A DNA stretch of 64,000 nucleotides from Isochrysis galbana (Eukaryota > Haptophyta > Isochrysidales > Isochrysidaceae): positions 10,303,072-10,367,071 of the forward strand of contig CM030931.1 in the NCBI GenBank assembly GCA_018136815.1, given 5' to 3'. This document shows positions 19,750 to 29,429 of this stretch, in pieces. The notes below the pieces were generated by a model. The model made no database searches. It was given only the letters and a program-made list of their open reading frames with translations, and was not told the origin of the DNA. The position numbers were made by a program, and so were the translations under genes. Positions within the stretch are counted from its first letter, which is position 1; each line of letters opens with the position of its first letter.

Positions 19750-22700
19750 TCACTCTCCACCTGCGCTTGCGAGCACGTCGACGCAATGGAGAGAATCGTC
19801 TCGGCAGCCGACGACAATTTTCCCAGCGCAAATCACGCATGATGAGAATATAGGGCCTGGAAGTCGGAACGTTGTGAGTGGCGACCCGTCCGTAGCTGCG
19901 AAGATGTGGAGCGTGCCGTCGACGGCACCGACAACCACCATATTAGCGGTATAAGATTCCGCTCCCACACCCGTAAATCCGATTTGCCCGGCTGGGGAAT
20001 CAAGAGCTGGTGACGAATGTCCGTGGAACTTTGCTAGTTGTTGCCATAAGAGCTCACCAGTCATATCGAGGCATATCAGGTGACCCGATGCCGACGCAAC
20101 GAATGCACGGTAAGTACGACATTCACGTTGCGCCGACAGCGTGGGCCATTGCCCTCGTGTGACGGTGGGAGCGGCAAACACCGGCCCATCGGTCTTGAAG
20201 CTCCACATTAGGCCCCCCGTGTCGGCATCGACCGCATAGACGTGGGCGTCAACACACCCGAAGATGACCAAACCACGCCCGCCACTGCTTTGTCCAAGAG
20301 CAGGCGACGAAAAGATCGGGTGACACCCTTCATCAGGTGGCTCTCGAGACGGCGTGGTGTGGCGCCATCTTAGGCTCATGGGCCCCAGAGATGGAGAGCA
20401 AATGGCGCGGCTTTCGCCACCGGAAATCACAAAACATGACAGGTGGCCGCGCAGATCGGCTACATAGACCTGGCAGCGAGTGGCATCGAAGAGGGGCGTA
20501 GCAAAAACTGGGCCACAGACTGAGCTCCAATACAACAAACGTCCTGTGCGTGCATCGAGAGCGCGAATGGAACCTCCCCAACAGGCGCCCAAGACGACGT
20601 GCTCGGGAAGTGGGCAGGCTGATGCCTTTACCGCCCCTGAAAATCCATGCCGCCAGAGCCAGGTACCGTGCCTAGCATCAAGACCGTAAATTGCTCCGTC
20701 ATACCCACCAACAACGACTACGTCCCCTTCTGATGCCGCACAACAACTCGCTTCAACTCTTGTAGGCAGTTTTGTCCGCCACACGTAGCTACCGGAGTAG
20801 AGGTCAATCGCGCCGATGGTGCCCGCATGAGATCCCACAATGGCGAGAACGCATCGCCCGCCATCCTGGCCACAGCGGCATATGCAAAGTGGCGAGGCGT
20901 CGATGCACTTATCAAGGCATCTTGCCCATGCCTCCTTCAAATGGAGGCGCAGGCCTGAGCATCGCGACCCGTTAGAATCCAAATTGCGACCAAGACCACC
21001 TGCAATCATTGATTCGATGCGGTCGTCGTGAAGGGATCGTGTCTCCCCACCCATGTCATCATCGGGTGCACCCGCTTGTCTTCCCATTGCCGATCCACCG
21101 CCTTTTGGTGGGCCAGCCTCCATGGACGGCAGCACTAGGCCGTTGCTTTTGCCGAGGGCGAAGAGAAAGTTGTCGTCGGCGCATGATGAGCGCCCTGCGA
21201 GTAAGCCGCCCGATTCGCCTTGAGCAAACCTCTCAATGGTGCTGTCAACCTCATCGCTGCAAGAGGAAGACGGTTGACTTTTGCATGGGCGCAAGTTAAA
21301 TGAGGTGGCTAGCGGCATGAACGGCCTATCACCAAGTTGACAATGATATCGATGATCTTTCGCACTGGAAATGGCGTGGTCCTCCCCCCTTCGGCATCCA
21401 ATCTCATGGGCGTCCTCAGAGTTAGCCCCGTGACCGTGTCGCATAAGGCTTCTCTCCTCTCCGATTGCCGAGACGGTGATGATCATATGTATCACATTCG
21501 CCGCCTCCTCTGACACTACGAGGTGTGGACGAGGTGCTGCCTTAGCGTCGACCGAAGCGTCAGCGCGCTGTGCTTCCGCTGTCCGCTTTTGCCCGCGTCG
21601 CCTACGCGCCAAGCCGACCATCTCGCACAACCGGCCTTCCCCAAGGAAATACGTGGCGTCCCATGAAGAGCCCGGGTCAAGCGACTGCATTTCGTATGCG
21701 GCTCGAACCGCAAGGACCGACGTCATCCCCAGGTCGGCCAAGCACTCAGATCGAGCCAGCGGTCGCCCAAGACCAAGGAGGCGGCCCAAGACGGAGCACA
21801 GCAGCTGCAGCAAAGCCTCATCAGGACGATTATACGGGACCGGAACTCCAACCACTGCTGCACTTGTGGCGTCGGGTGTACGATTCAAGTCATCGATGTC
21901 TTCGGGACCCAATGTGGCATCAACACTTGTACGTTCGAGAGGCAACCTCGCGGAGCAAGCAGCTCCTCCGTCTGGCGCATAGGGCGTCTCTATTTTTGAC
22001 AACCTCGAAGCTTCCCTTGCGCCTGATCGAATCTCAAGAGGAGAGAAATTGATAAATCGCCCCGAGTCCGAAGTGTAGTCTTGTTGAGCGAGCTGCTCAC
22101 GCAACAAGATGGGAAGTTGCGTGCGCAACGTCACTCGATCAACCTTTCCTGACGCAAGATAGGGCAGAGATGACACAACCAGCCATCTAGAGGGCCGTAG
22201 CGCCTCGGGAAGCAGCTCAATCGCAGCGCGTCGCAGCTTGAACAACAGCCGAGCCGTCTCCGCCGACGTCTTAGATGCCACAAAATCATTGCAAGCTGCG
22301 GGGCCTCGACCGGTTTCACCTCCACGCCAGTCAGCATGAGTACGATGCACCGCAGCGCCATAACTTCTCTCATCGAAATTCTCGTGCAAGGTGCATATGA
22401 GCACCAGATGACCCGCACCTATACACTGAGTCCCAGAGTCGTCACCCTCGGCTTGTAACGCAACAGCATGCTTGAGGAAAGGCAAGCCCGCGAGCAGTGT
22501 GGCCTCCACTTCGAATGGGTGCACCCGTACACCTCGTACCTTCACTTGTTCATCTGCTCGGCCCTCAAAGAGGAGCTCCCCGTCGCCTCCCCATCGCCCT
22601 AAGTCACCCGTCCGGAACCAGCGGACGCCATATTCATCCACAAAGCGGGGAAGATCCGTCGTAGGATGATTGACCTCGTCCAAGTATCCCGCAGCGAGCA

Positions 22701-24015
22701 CATCACCTGATACATAAATCTCGCCTACCGCGCTTTGGCCGTCAGCCGTATCAGTCGGCCGTATAGTCTTTATCTGCCCGAGACACACATCTGACTCATG
22801 CCCTGAGGGGGTGCTCGCCACCAAACGAATCGATGCACCGCAAATTGGCGCACCAAGAGGACATGTCGCAGCTGCTACTCTGGACGTGTGCTCAGCCCAC
22901 ATGCCGCCTTGCATGCCTAACACGCTTGCTTCAGCCTCTGCACGTCCACCCACACAAAAACACGTCACGTCGGCAGACACTTCGGTGCAGCCGTACAAAT
23001 TCAGCACCTGGGCCAGAGGGAGTAGCGAGGCGGCATGATGGGCAAGCGTGAGAGGTAGTGGCTCACCCGACAAAGACAGTACTCGCAACGATGGAAGGTG
23101 ATACGGAGCCGTGGATGAGGCTGGCTGTCCATCGACACCGAGCACGAGGCCGTCGAGGAGCATGCGCAAGGCTGTCGGTACCATCGTGATGCGTGTCACT
23201 CCATGCACTTGGAGTGCACGCCACATGTCAAGCGGCCGCATCCTCACGAGCTCCCGCGAAAGGACAAGCACTGGCACCCCCCTCCCAAGCGGAGCGAGGA
23301 TCTCTGCGAGAGAGTCCACAAAAGTCAGCGCTGTCTTGCACGCGCAGAGCTCTCCGACTCCGTTCATCAACCTGCTCGGCCCGTGCTCGTCGTACGGGAA
23401 CGCCTTCCACCCCCAATGCAAGCGTGCGAGCAGCCCTCTCGCAGTCCCTAGCACACCCTTTGGCTCGCCTGTCGAGCCACTTGTGAACAAAATGTATGCT
23501 ACGTCCGGCGGGATGGGTACCTGACCGTTGCCCGGCTTTTGAGCGCTGATGGAGATGGCAGATATCACACCGAGATAATGGCCGTCGGCCACATCCAAGC
23601 TTGGGATCGGGCGGTGTAGCTGCCCCGCCCCAATCGCGTGACTAGGCCCAAGTGTTGCTGCGAGCCGAGAGAAGCTCTCCGTGTCGCAGAGGGCGACGGC
23701 TGGGTTCGTTCGAGAGAGCAGATGGAGGACTCGTCTGAGTGGTGTCGGCTCAAGTGGCATATACACGCCACCTGCGCGCCAGATGGCGAGAATTGCCGCG
23801 ATTGACTCCGCAGAGAGACTCGCGATGAGTGCGATGAGTGGCTGCACCGGCTGAGGGCCGCATGCCGTGCGTATCGCGCGTGTGAGGCGGCGAACGAGGC
23901 GTTCGAGCGCGCCGAATGAGATGCAGCGCACCACGTCGCCTCGCGTGTCCGTCTCTGCCACCGCCAGGCGGGACGGCTCGCCGGCGAGAAGGCCGGCCAG
24001 AGAGGCCGCCGCCAT
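19750..24015 (-). CDS. adenylation / carrier / PQQ-propeller protein, AASDH (ACSF4)-like
   Basis: The ORF is intact and intronless, about 1421 aa from the ATG at 24015. Residues 1-640 form an adenylation domain: YILFTSGSTGEPKG (ATP loop), NLYGCTEVSA, GEIYVSGDVLAAGYL, FRTGDLGRWG and LASGKVDR with the catalytic Lys. Residues about 730-800 form a carrier domain with DLGMTS, whose Ser would take 4'-phosphopantetheine. A 250-residue polar linker follows. The last 380 residues are repeated beta-propeller blades of the PQQ type (GAIDLYSGSYVWR, GAIYGLDARHGTWLWR, VYAVDADTGGLMWSF). This order is that of AASDH/ACSF4, the beta-alanine-activating family. The substrate here is unknown; adenylation of a small acid or amino acid and thioester loading are inferred. 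It lies downstream of the LINE and is transcribed towards it. Confidence 0.85.
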   Translation of the reverse strand: MAAASLAGLLAGEPSRLAVAETDTRGDVVRCISFGALERLVRRLTRAIRTACGPQPVQPLIALIASLSAESIAAILAIWRAGGVYMPLEPTPLRRVLHLLSRTNPAVALCDTESFSRLAATLGPSHAIGAGQLHRPIPSLDVADGHYLGVISAISISAQKPGNGQVPIPPDVAYILFTSGSTGEPKGVLGTARGLLARLHWGWKAFPYDEHGPSRLMNGVGELCACKTALTFVDSLAEILAPLGRGVPVLVLSRELVRMRPLDMWRALQVHGVTRITMVPTALRMLLDGLVLGVDGQPASSTAPYHLPSLRVLSLSGEPLPLTLAHHAASLLPLAQVLNLYGCTEVSADVTCFCVGGRAEAEASVLGMQGGMWAEHTSRVAAATCPLGAPICGASIRLVASTPSGHESDVCLGQIKTIRPTDTADGQSAVGEIYVSGDVLAAGYLDEVNHPTTDLPRFVDEYGVRWFRTGDLGRWGGDGELLFEGRADEQVKVRGVRVHPFEVEATLLAGLPFLKHAVALQAEGDDSGTQCIGAGHLVLICTLHENFDERSYGAAVHRTHADWRGGETGRGPAACNDFVASKTSAETARLLFKLRRAAIELLPEALRPSRWLVVSSLPYLASGKVDRVTLRTQLPILLREQLAQQDYTSDSGRFINFSPLEIRSGAREASRLSKIETPYAPDGGAACSARLPLERTSVDATLGPEDIDDLNRTPDATSAAVVGVPVPYNRPDEALLQLLCSVLGRLLGLGRPLARSECLADLGMTSVLAVRAAYEMQSLDPGSSWDATYFLGEGRLCEMVGLARRRRGQKRTAEAQRADASVDAKAAPRPHLVVSEEAANVIHMIITVSAIGEERSLMRHGHGANSEDAHEIGCRRGEDHAISSAKDHRYHCQLGDRPFMPLATSFNLRPCKSQPSSSCSDEVDSTIERFAQGESGGLLAGRSSCADDNFLFALGKSNGLVLPSMEAGPPKGGGSAMGRQAGAPDDDMGGETRSLHDDRIESMIAGGLGRNLDSNGSRCSGLRLHLKEAWARCLDKCIDASPLCICRCGQDGGRCVLAIVGSHAGTIGAIDLYSGSYVWRTKLPTRVEASCCAASEGDVVVVGGYDGAIYGLDARHGTWLWRHGFSGAVKASACPLPEHVVLGACWGGSIRALDARTGRLLYWSSVCGPVFATPLFDATRCQVYVADLRGHLSCFVISGGESRAICSPSLGPMSLRWRHTTPSREPPDEGCHPIFSSPALGQSSGGRGLVIFGCVDAHVYAVDADTGGLMWSFKTDGPVFAAPTVTRGQWPTLSAQRECRTYRAFVASASGHLICLDMTGELLWQQLAKFHGHSSPALDSPAGQIGFTGVGAESYTANMVVVGAVDGTLHIFAATDGSPLTTFRLPGPIFSSCVICAGKIVVGCRDDSLHCVDVLASAGGE

Positions 24016-24680
24016 CGCCGGACTGTCCCAATTTCGTAGCACAAGACATCTCTCCTCGCGGCACTTCTTTGTTTAAAACTTAAGGTCCGCGGATGAGAGG
24101 GAGGGGCCACCCACACGGTGGCTTAAAATAACCCACAGGTTACAAGTAAAAGTCTGTCATCGTATGGAATACGACACATCGTTGGCAACAAGCTTTGCCC
24201 CGACGTCATCGACCGCTCACAATCACTGTTCGTCGATCACTCAAGCCACTGGCATCTAACATTGCATCCTCAGCGCAGGAGTCTAGCCTGCTTGTTTCGT
24301 CCCCAGGTCCATCTTCCATCTTCCCCCATCCCTCACCGAGGCGATGGCCACTCCACCCGGGATGATGAGAGGCTCTTTGCAGGCGGCCGAAGCGAAAGTT
24401 CAGAATCTAACGGCTTTGGCGAAGAAAGAAGAAACTTCGTCAGGAGAAGACCGAGGCGCCGTACGATCCTATGCGCGGCGTGCTGAACGCTGAACGTGAG
24501 TTCCAATACCTCCGGTGCCAAAGCCAACTTGTCCGACTCCGAAGCTGGGGAGAACGGCGATGAGGACGACGTCAATGCGGCCGTCTTCCCAAAACGTCAG
24601 CGTCGGCACCAACTCTCGGGGTCGTGGATCGTGGATGGACGCTTAGTCGCTTAGTTAGAGACATGAAGGAAGAGAAAGAG
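24016..24680. other. intergenic region with a possible small ORF
   Basis: An ORF at 24343-24489 (+) encodes 48 aa ending ARRAER. A duplicated GCTGAAC at its end shifts the frame out of an open continuation with FQYLRCQSQL. It could be a broken small gene or a chance ORF. The rest holds no recognisable feature. Confidence 0.3.
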
Positions 24681-24951
24681 AGGCGGCTTGCCTTCATTTG
24701 GTCTCCTTTCCCTCAGGGTTTCTTCCCCTCCCTGTGGGGACTCTCACCCTACCATGAGCACCCCCGCGAGCACCCCCAAGGAGAGGCCCAGGAGCACCCC
24801 GTACGCGACGAGAACGGCGTCGCCTTGGCTCGGCATGAGGGCGCGCCCCGAGAGGGCCTGGTAGACGCCCACGCCGAGCACGGCGTAAGGCGGCTTGCCT
24901 TCATTTGGTCTCCTTTCCCTCAGGGTTTTTTCCCCTCCCGTGGGGACTCTG
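24681..24951. repeat. two direct repeats of a 63-bp island element
   Basis: GGCTTGCCTTCATTTGGTCT and the following CCTTTCCCTCAGGGTTT plus TCCCCTCC with GGGGACTCT occur at 24683-24744 and 24889-24950 in the same orientation. A cytochrome b561-like fragment lies between them. The core TGCCTTCATTTGGT also occurs in reverse at about 29407 and 32552. Confidence 0.8.
24744..24887 (-). pseudogene. cytochrome b561-like membrane protein, C-terminal fragment
   Basis: On the minus strand a frame from 24887 to TGA at 24744 encodes 47 residues with two hydrophobic helices: YAVLGVGVYQ, a short polar loop, then a Leu/Gly/Val-rich helix ending LMVG. It begins right beside a repeat and has no start codon. 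Its content fits the part of a cytochrome b561 domain that follows the second haem-binding His. The preceding part is found at 29430-29591. Confidence 0.45.
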
Positions 24952-24955
24952 GCCG

Positions 24956-25784
24956 AGCAACATCAAATACAAAAAAGCTCGGTCCTAGGACACCGGGCCT
25001 AGCTCACCATGAGGGCGCTCCTGTGAGCAAGGGGATGCATGGTTACTAGTGCGTGCCCCCGCCCTCGATGAAAATTCCAGCGGCCTCCTCGTCACGCATG
25101 ACGTGGACCTCTCCTCACACTTGTCTTGAAAGGATCGTCTTCAATGAGTGCATCGGATGTATACCGCACTCCTCGTGTGTCAGCTTGAACTTCTTTTCGA
25201 TGTCGTAAAAGCTGTGGTACGGGTCAATGTACCCCTGCTTCTTTTCGAGCATGAGGTAATGCCTACCGGTCTTATCGATGGCGTAGGGATACGGAAAGTC
25301 GTTCGCTCCTACAGGCGATACGAATGCGACGATCTCGTCGACGGCCTCAAATTCGAACACTTCGATGCCCACGAAGACGTACTTGAGGTCGCCGATGTAG
25401 AAGAGCAAAGAGTTCCCTGCTTCATTGAGCTCGTTCACTCTGTCGTACCCTCCTGACAATACAGTCAATGGGCAGAGGTAGCTGATGCCAACAAACATGT
25501 CCTCGCACACGAACGCGTGATGCGAGGCTTCGCCGTGTACATCGACCAAGTGCCTACCGTCATCGCGCTGTGCAACGGACGCGACAAAGCCCACGCCGCC
25601 ATTGTCACGGGTCGCGTACTTTTGGACACCGGGTTCAGGGGCGAGAATCCTTCGCCAGTGCTCTTCGAACTCGTGTATACCTGGGTCTCCCGTCTCAGGT
25701 GTGGGAGAGCCATGGTAAAGGAGCGACAAGGCAAGGTCTCTATGTGTCATTTATGAGCACGAAACGAAAAAAGCTTCCGTGAGC
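24956..25784. repeat. duplicated segment, copy 2
   Basis: This is a near-identical copy of 34-883 in the same orientation, shorter by a deletion of about 22 bp. It begins abruptly a few bases after the 63-bp repeat, and the matched sequence ends at GTGAGC. Confidence 0.85.
25115..25750 (-). CDS. unknown 211-aa virus-like protein, copy 2
   Basis: This is an intact ORF from the ATG at 25750 with the same length as the copy at 214-849. It differs at a handful of positions, for example Val/Met, Asn/Glu and Ala/Pro exchanges. The two frames have stayed open with few changes, which suggests recent duplication or selection. The family is not recognised. It is followed downstream, convergently, by the short end of gene A (SNIKYKKARS and TAG at about 24957-24989). 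Confidence 0.7.
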   Translation of the reverse strand: MTHRDLALSLLYHGSPTPETGDPGIHEFEEHWRRILAPEPGVQKYATRDNGGVGFVASVAQRDDGRHLVDVHGEASHHAFVCEDMFVGISYLCPLTVLSGGYDRVNELNEAGNSLLFYIGDLKYVFVGIEVFEFEAVDEIVAFVSPVGANDFPYPYAIDKTGRHYLMLEKKQGYIDPYHSFYDIEKKFKLTHEECGIHPMHSLKTILSRQV

Positions 25785-25860
25785 ATTTGGGGCCGATGCC
25801 AAGGAAGGAGGGAGAGGAGCGGCCCTCTAAAAAAAATGTGGCCGTGAATACAACAAACAA

Positions 25861-26190
25861 ATGACGGACTTGGTGGAACAACTCTCGAAACAAATCCATA
25901 ATTATAATGTGATGATAAAAAATAGCGAAGAGTGTATAGAGATATACGATCGCATGATTAATATACTAAATGTTGTAAAATTGACTTCTAATGTATTTAC
26001 AAATAGTATTAAAAAAAATACGGAAGTTGCTCAATTAGAACACAAAAAAATGCTGCATCTAGAAAATATCCGTCTAGCGAACGAGACAATCACACGACTC
26101 AGAGAACAAATACAAGAATTGTCGATGACCCCCGATACCACCACAAGGACTCGGTATAGAGCCGCTCTCTCAGGAAAGCGGAGAGTATGA
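25861..26190 (+). CDS. AT-rich coiled-coil protein, virus-like
   Basis: The ORF encodes 109 aa from the ATG at 25861, with far more AT than the surrounding DNA. It is helical throughout: a leucine/isoleucine heptad-like pattern (LVEQLSKQIHNYNVMIK, YDRMINILNVV), Asn- and Lys-rich, then a basic end (GKRRV). No membrane segment or known motif is seen. The base composition and neighbours suggest a large DNA virus gene. The function is unknown. Confidence 0.6.
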   Translation: MTDLVEQLSKQIHNYNVMIKNSEECIEIYDRMINILNVVKLTSNVFTNSIKKNTEVAQLEHKKMLHLENIRLANETITRLREQIQELSMTPDTTTRTRYRAALSGKRRV

Positions 26191-26277
26191 GTGAGTGCGA
26201 GGGTGGAGAGGCTACCCATGTTTGAATTAGTAGCAGCCATAATATTGAGTGGCTGGTGTGCAAGTGACCGCGCCCCT

Positions 26278-26724
26278 TTAAAATATTCTCACAGAGTTTG
26301 CATTCGCTGTGGATAATCGCTTGGTCACGGTCCTGATGACAAAGACGACCACCGCCACGAGCGCGGCGACGACCCCAAGCGTGACCAACAAGGCGGTCAG
26401 CATTACTTTGTCGAAGATGAAGCGGAGGGCCAGCTGTGTTGGTGTTTCCACCGAGTCCGCACTGCACTCGACGTGGAGCGAGCGCACCGGGTGCGTCCAC
26501 CCGATCGCCTTCAGGTCGACTTCTTCACGGCGCTTGTCTTGTGCTTGCGGGTCGTCTACCGACGGGCCGTGTATGGTCGAGCTCACGCCTTTGGAGTGGG
26601 GCTCGGAAAAGATAGTCATTTTGCACCCCATCCTCGCAGATGCCTGCTTGGGGTCCTGGAGGTTCACCTCGTACTTTCCCGTTCCAAAGCCATTCCTATC
26701 GACGCGCCCGGGGGCGTTCCCCAT
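26278..26724 (-). CDS. single-pass membrane protein with MGN start, virus-like
   Basis: The ORF encodes 148 aa from the ATG at 26724. The N-terminus MGNAPGR has the Gly-2 needed for N-myristoylation, though position 6 is Gly rather than the usual Ser or Thr. A soluble region with scattered Cys follows (residues 10-100). Near the C-terminus is one strong membrane helix (VMLTALLVTLGVVAALVAVV) and then a basic tail (RTVTKRLS). Lipidated one-helix proteins are common in virions of large DNA viruses; a structural role here is inference. The frame is open and the start is well placed. Confidence 0.55.
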   Translation of the reverse strand: MGNAPGRVDRNGFGTGKYEVNLQDPKQASARMGCKMTIFSEPHSKGVSSTIHGPSVDDPQAQDKRREEVDLKAIGWTHPVRSLHVECSADSVETPTQLALRFIFDKVMLTALLVTLGVVAALVAVVVFVIRTVTKRLSTANANSVRIF

Positions 26725-26778
26725 TGTTACAATTTAGGCTCGCACGCACACGGGAGCGCCTTTTGTTTTTGGGCTGCT

Positions 26779-26991
26779 TTATTTTTTTTTGGGGCCTTCG
26801 GCCTCGACGTCCGCCCGCGCGCTGAGCAGTGCACTCACGGAGGCGCAGTCGCCCAGCTGGACCGCCATCTCCAGGATGCCCTTGTGGCCCGGGTCGGCGT
26901 TCGCCTCGAGCAGCAGCTCCACGCACCGGTGCGCCCCTGCACTGACCGCGCCGGCGAGGGGGGAGCGCAGCCCGAAGTTGGGGTCAGCATC
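26779..26991 (-). pseudogene. ankyrin-repeat fragment (C-terminal)
   Basis: The minus-strand frame from about 26991 to its stop at 26779 shows two ankyrin repeats (DADPNFGLRSPLAGAVSAG, ELLLEANADPGHKG, VSALLSARADVEAEG) and a Lys-rich end. No start is present. The frame upstream changes character at about 26995, where a plus-strand gene fragment begins. It may be the missing end of the ankyrin gene at 28855-29238. Confidence 0.55.
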
Positions 26992-27003
26992 CTCAAAGAT
27001 CAC

Positions 27004-27684
27004 AATTTCGACACGCTCGCCTCTCGGATCGAGCAAGGGCGGGACAGCGTGCTTCGCCTTCAGGAGCGTTCCGTGGACGCGGCGCTCAACGCGTTGCCCG
27101 TCGTGAAGGACGTGAGGTACGCGACCAAGCTCGCTGCCTTCAACTTGGTCGACAACCCTCATCCCTCATCAGCGGTGGACCATCCCGAGAAGTGCATCCA
27201 GGCGGGCAAACATTTCGCCTTCTGCTCCAACTCGTTCGCCTTTCCGGGCGGCAAGCTCGCCGACCTTCGTGGGATGACGTGCCGCGATGTGACCCACGAC
27301 ACCATGGGAGGAAAGGTGTGCAGCACGTTCCCCAACGTGACCGCCGGGCTGACCGAGCTCTACGGCACGATCGCGCTCAACAGCACCATGGCCCCCACGC
27401 TGCACGTCCCGATTCCGTTCGAGTTCACCGCCTCCAAGATGGACATCCCGGACGACATGCGCTGCATCAAGGCCCAGGACGTCATGCTCTGCTCGGCACA
27501 CCTCGAGGCCGGTTTGGAGACGCCCGGTGCGAAGCCCCTGGGGAAGTGCTACCCGGTCGCGTCCCTCAGCGCCGACTCGCAGGACCCGCTCCATGGCTTC
27601 ATCTGCAAGTCCTCGCCGGGCCCCATGTTGTCGGCCAACGTCGTCGGTGCCGCCGCGGCGTACAATGCGCTCCGGTTTGCGTGA
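27004..27684 (+). pseudogene. unknown virus-like protein, 5'-truncated
   Basis: The plus-strand frame is open from before 27004 to TGA at 27682-27684. The last 165 residues look like a real, possibly exported protein. Spaced cysteines (KCIQAGKHFAFCSN, MTCRDV, KVCSTFPN, MRCIKAQDVMLCSAH, KCYPVAS, FICKSS) suggest disulfides, and there are NVT and NST glycosylation-type sites. The start is lost or upstream; further 5' the frame overlaps the minus-strand ankyrin fragment and the membrane gene. I do not recognise the family. Confidence 0.5.
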
Positions 27685-27939
27685 ACCGCGCTCTCCGTCC
27701 CCGCGTGACGCAGTATAGTGCGCATTGGTGAAATTTATATTCTGATACCGCAAATCACATAGATATAAAAACGTGAAGGCGTATCGCAAAGCCTGTTATG
27801 CGCGGTGCGGGGCATGGGCTTACTTTTTTTTTGGGGGGGGGAAGGGAGGGACCCGCCCCCTCGTAACATACCGGGACGCGCGCATTTTTTTTTCGACACC
27901 AGTAATACAACCACCGCTTTCCACCTACCCAGCCCGAAT

Positions 27940-28170
27940 AGTCCCGATCATGGCGCGCAGCTCCGGTCGCCTCAGCGGCATTTCCCGCACAACCTGCAGC
28001 AGCTGCGGCGCAACCGGGGGCAGCGCGAGCGCGCCAAGAAGGCGCTGCTCTGGACCGCCGCCATAGCCGTCGCGGTCGTCGCCTACTTCGCGAAGAACAT
28101 CCTCCTCGCGCCCAACGCCTACCCCGTGCTGCGCGACTGGTGGGCGTCGGCGCGCCGCGGGTCATCATTC
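27940..28170 (+). pseudogene. membrane-protein fragment
   Basis: A plus-strand frame holds LQQLRRNRGQRERAKK, then one clear membrane helix (ALLWTAAIAVAVVAYFA) and a short tail (PNAYPVLRDWWASARRG). The sequence beyond merges with the minus-strand gene at 28170. Both ends seem cut. The function is unknown. Confidence 0.4.
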
Positions 28171-28543
28171 GGGCGAGTACGACTACGCCATTGCGGGTAT
28201 CGTCATCGATGACGTTTCTCTTTTGAATATCTTGTGATAGATTCCTGATATCCTCGGTGTATATCGGTTTGATTCCCTGCTTCGTCGCCTTCTTCGTATT
28301 TGCCAGTTTTATGATGAGGTCTACCAACTTCTTCTCATCATTCTCCCGCGTTTCGGGGTCGTTACTCGGGAATACACCCTCGAACATCTGGATATGTGCT
28401 GGTTTTATTAACGTCGTCCTAAATTCTTTGTTTAGCGAAGAAATAGCTAACATTTGAGCAGATGATAAATGAGGGGCGATCTCTCCTGCGAATATATCAG
28501 GGTTCAGAAGAGATTGGGCCAACGCCACTGGAGGCGAAGACAT
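28170..28543 (-). pseudogene. F-box-like N-terminal fragment, virus-like
   Basis: The ATG at 28543 starts a frame whose first 125 residues look real. FAGEIAPHLSSAQMLAISSLNKEF resembles the start of an F-box (leucine/proline helix plus an aromatic). A Lys/Asn-rich AT-rich helical part follows (KKLVDLIIKLANTKK). After about residue 125 the reading turns into the antisense of the plus-strand fragment, so the gene is truncated. Large DNA viruses often combine F-box and ankyrin genes; the context fits, but the F-box call is weak. Confidence 0.4.
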
Positions 28544-28685
28544 GCCTAAGGGGCGGTGGTCTTTCTCTTATCGAAGGGGAAAAAAGCATCGGTCTTCCTT
28601 CTTGGCTCGCTCCCCGCCCAAGCGGTGCGGCGTCCCCAGAAAGTTGTTTCCCCCCCACCCCCAGGTCCGTAGCATTTTGGGGGGA

Positions 28686-28871
28686 TCAGCAGCCCGTGCG
28701 GCTGAACCAGCCGTTCCTCCGAAACGCCTGAGACTGTGGGTCAGCAGTGTCACACTTCCTATATCCTGCGCGTTGGAGCCAGTCGATGACACGCCTGTCC
28801 TTCGGCTTGTCGTGACCGTCAAGCTCGATACAGAATGTGTCGATGTGCACACGGCTAAAGTCGATGGTACG
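28686..28871 (-). pseudogene. FkbM-type methyltransferase C-terminal fragment
   Basis: On the minus strand the 61 residues before TGA at 28686 contain VHIDTFCIELDGHDKPKD followed by VIDWLQRAGYRKCD. This resembles the conserved end of FkbM-family SAM methyltransferases (a beta strand with IExDGxE-like acidic residues, then a helix and GY). No start is present. It abuts the ankyrin fragment at about 28872, in the same direction. Confidence 0.5.
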
Positions 28872-29238
28872 TACCCATGTGGAGGGCCGTGGAGCGCGAG
28901 CCCGGCTGCTGGTGGTTGGGCAGGCAATCCGGCCGGCGGAGCAGAAGCCCCACCGCCTCGGCGAAGCCGCACGCGCTCGCCGTCATCAGCGGCGAGAGCC
29001 CGTTCCTCGTGAGGACATTGGCGCGTGCGCCGGCCTTGAGCAGCGCCCGTACGGTGGGCGTGTCGAAGTGCATGCACGCGACGTGGAGGCAGGAGTGCCC
29101 CATCGCATCGGTCGCGTTCACGTCGCCCCCCTCCCTCGCGACGTAGGCGATGGCGTGAGGGAGCCTGCGCAGCTCCTCCGGGTGTCCGCCTTCGAGGACG
29201 AGCCGGCAGATCGCCAGCAGGTCGGGCGCCCTGTCCAT
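28872..29238 (-). pseudogene. ankyrin-repeat protein, N-terminal part, truncated
   Basis: The ATG at 29238 starts an F-box-less protein, MDRAPDLLAICRLVLEGG. Ankyrin repeats follow: GDVNATDAMGHSCLHVACMH, ALLKAGARANVLTRNGLSPL, LLLRRPD and a final TALH. The frame leaves ankyrin sequence near 28872 and stops at 28855. A G-rich plus-strand tract (29320-29365), C-rich in the sense of this gene, lies directly upstream. Ankyrin genes are abundant in large DNA viruses, so a viral source is plausible. Confidence 0.6.
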
Positions 29239-29429
29239 GTCGACCGGCGGAAGGGCGGCGGGGTGGGATGGGGGAGGGCGGGGCGGAGGTGGAGAGAGGC
29301 GAGAGGATCGCGCGCCGGGGGCTGGGGGTGGGGCTGGGGGTGGGGGTGGGGGATGGGGTAGAGGGGCTGTGGGATGGGGGCTATGGATGGTCGGACAGAG
29401 GACCGGGTACCAAATGAAGGCAAACGACC

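Noticed and set aside
26473..27162. N-terminal half of the plus-strand 403-aa ORF
   Set aside because: It is antisense to the MGN membrane gene and the ankyrin fragment and has no coding features.
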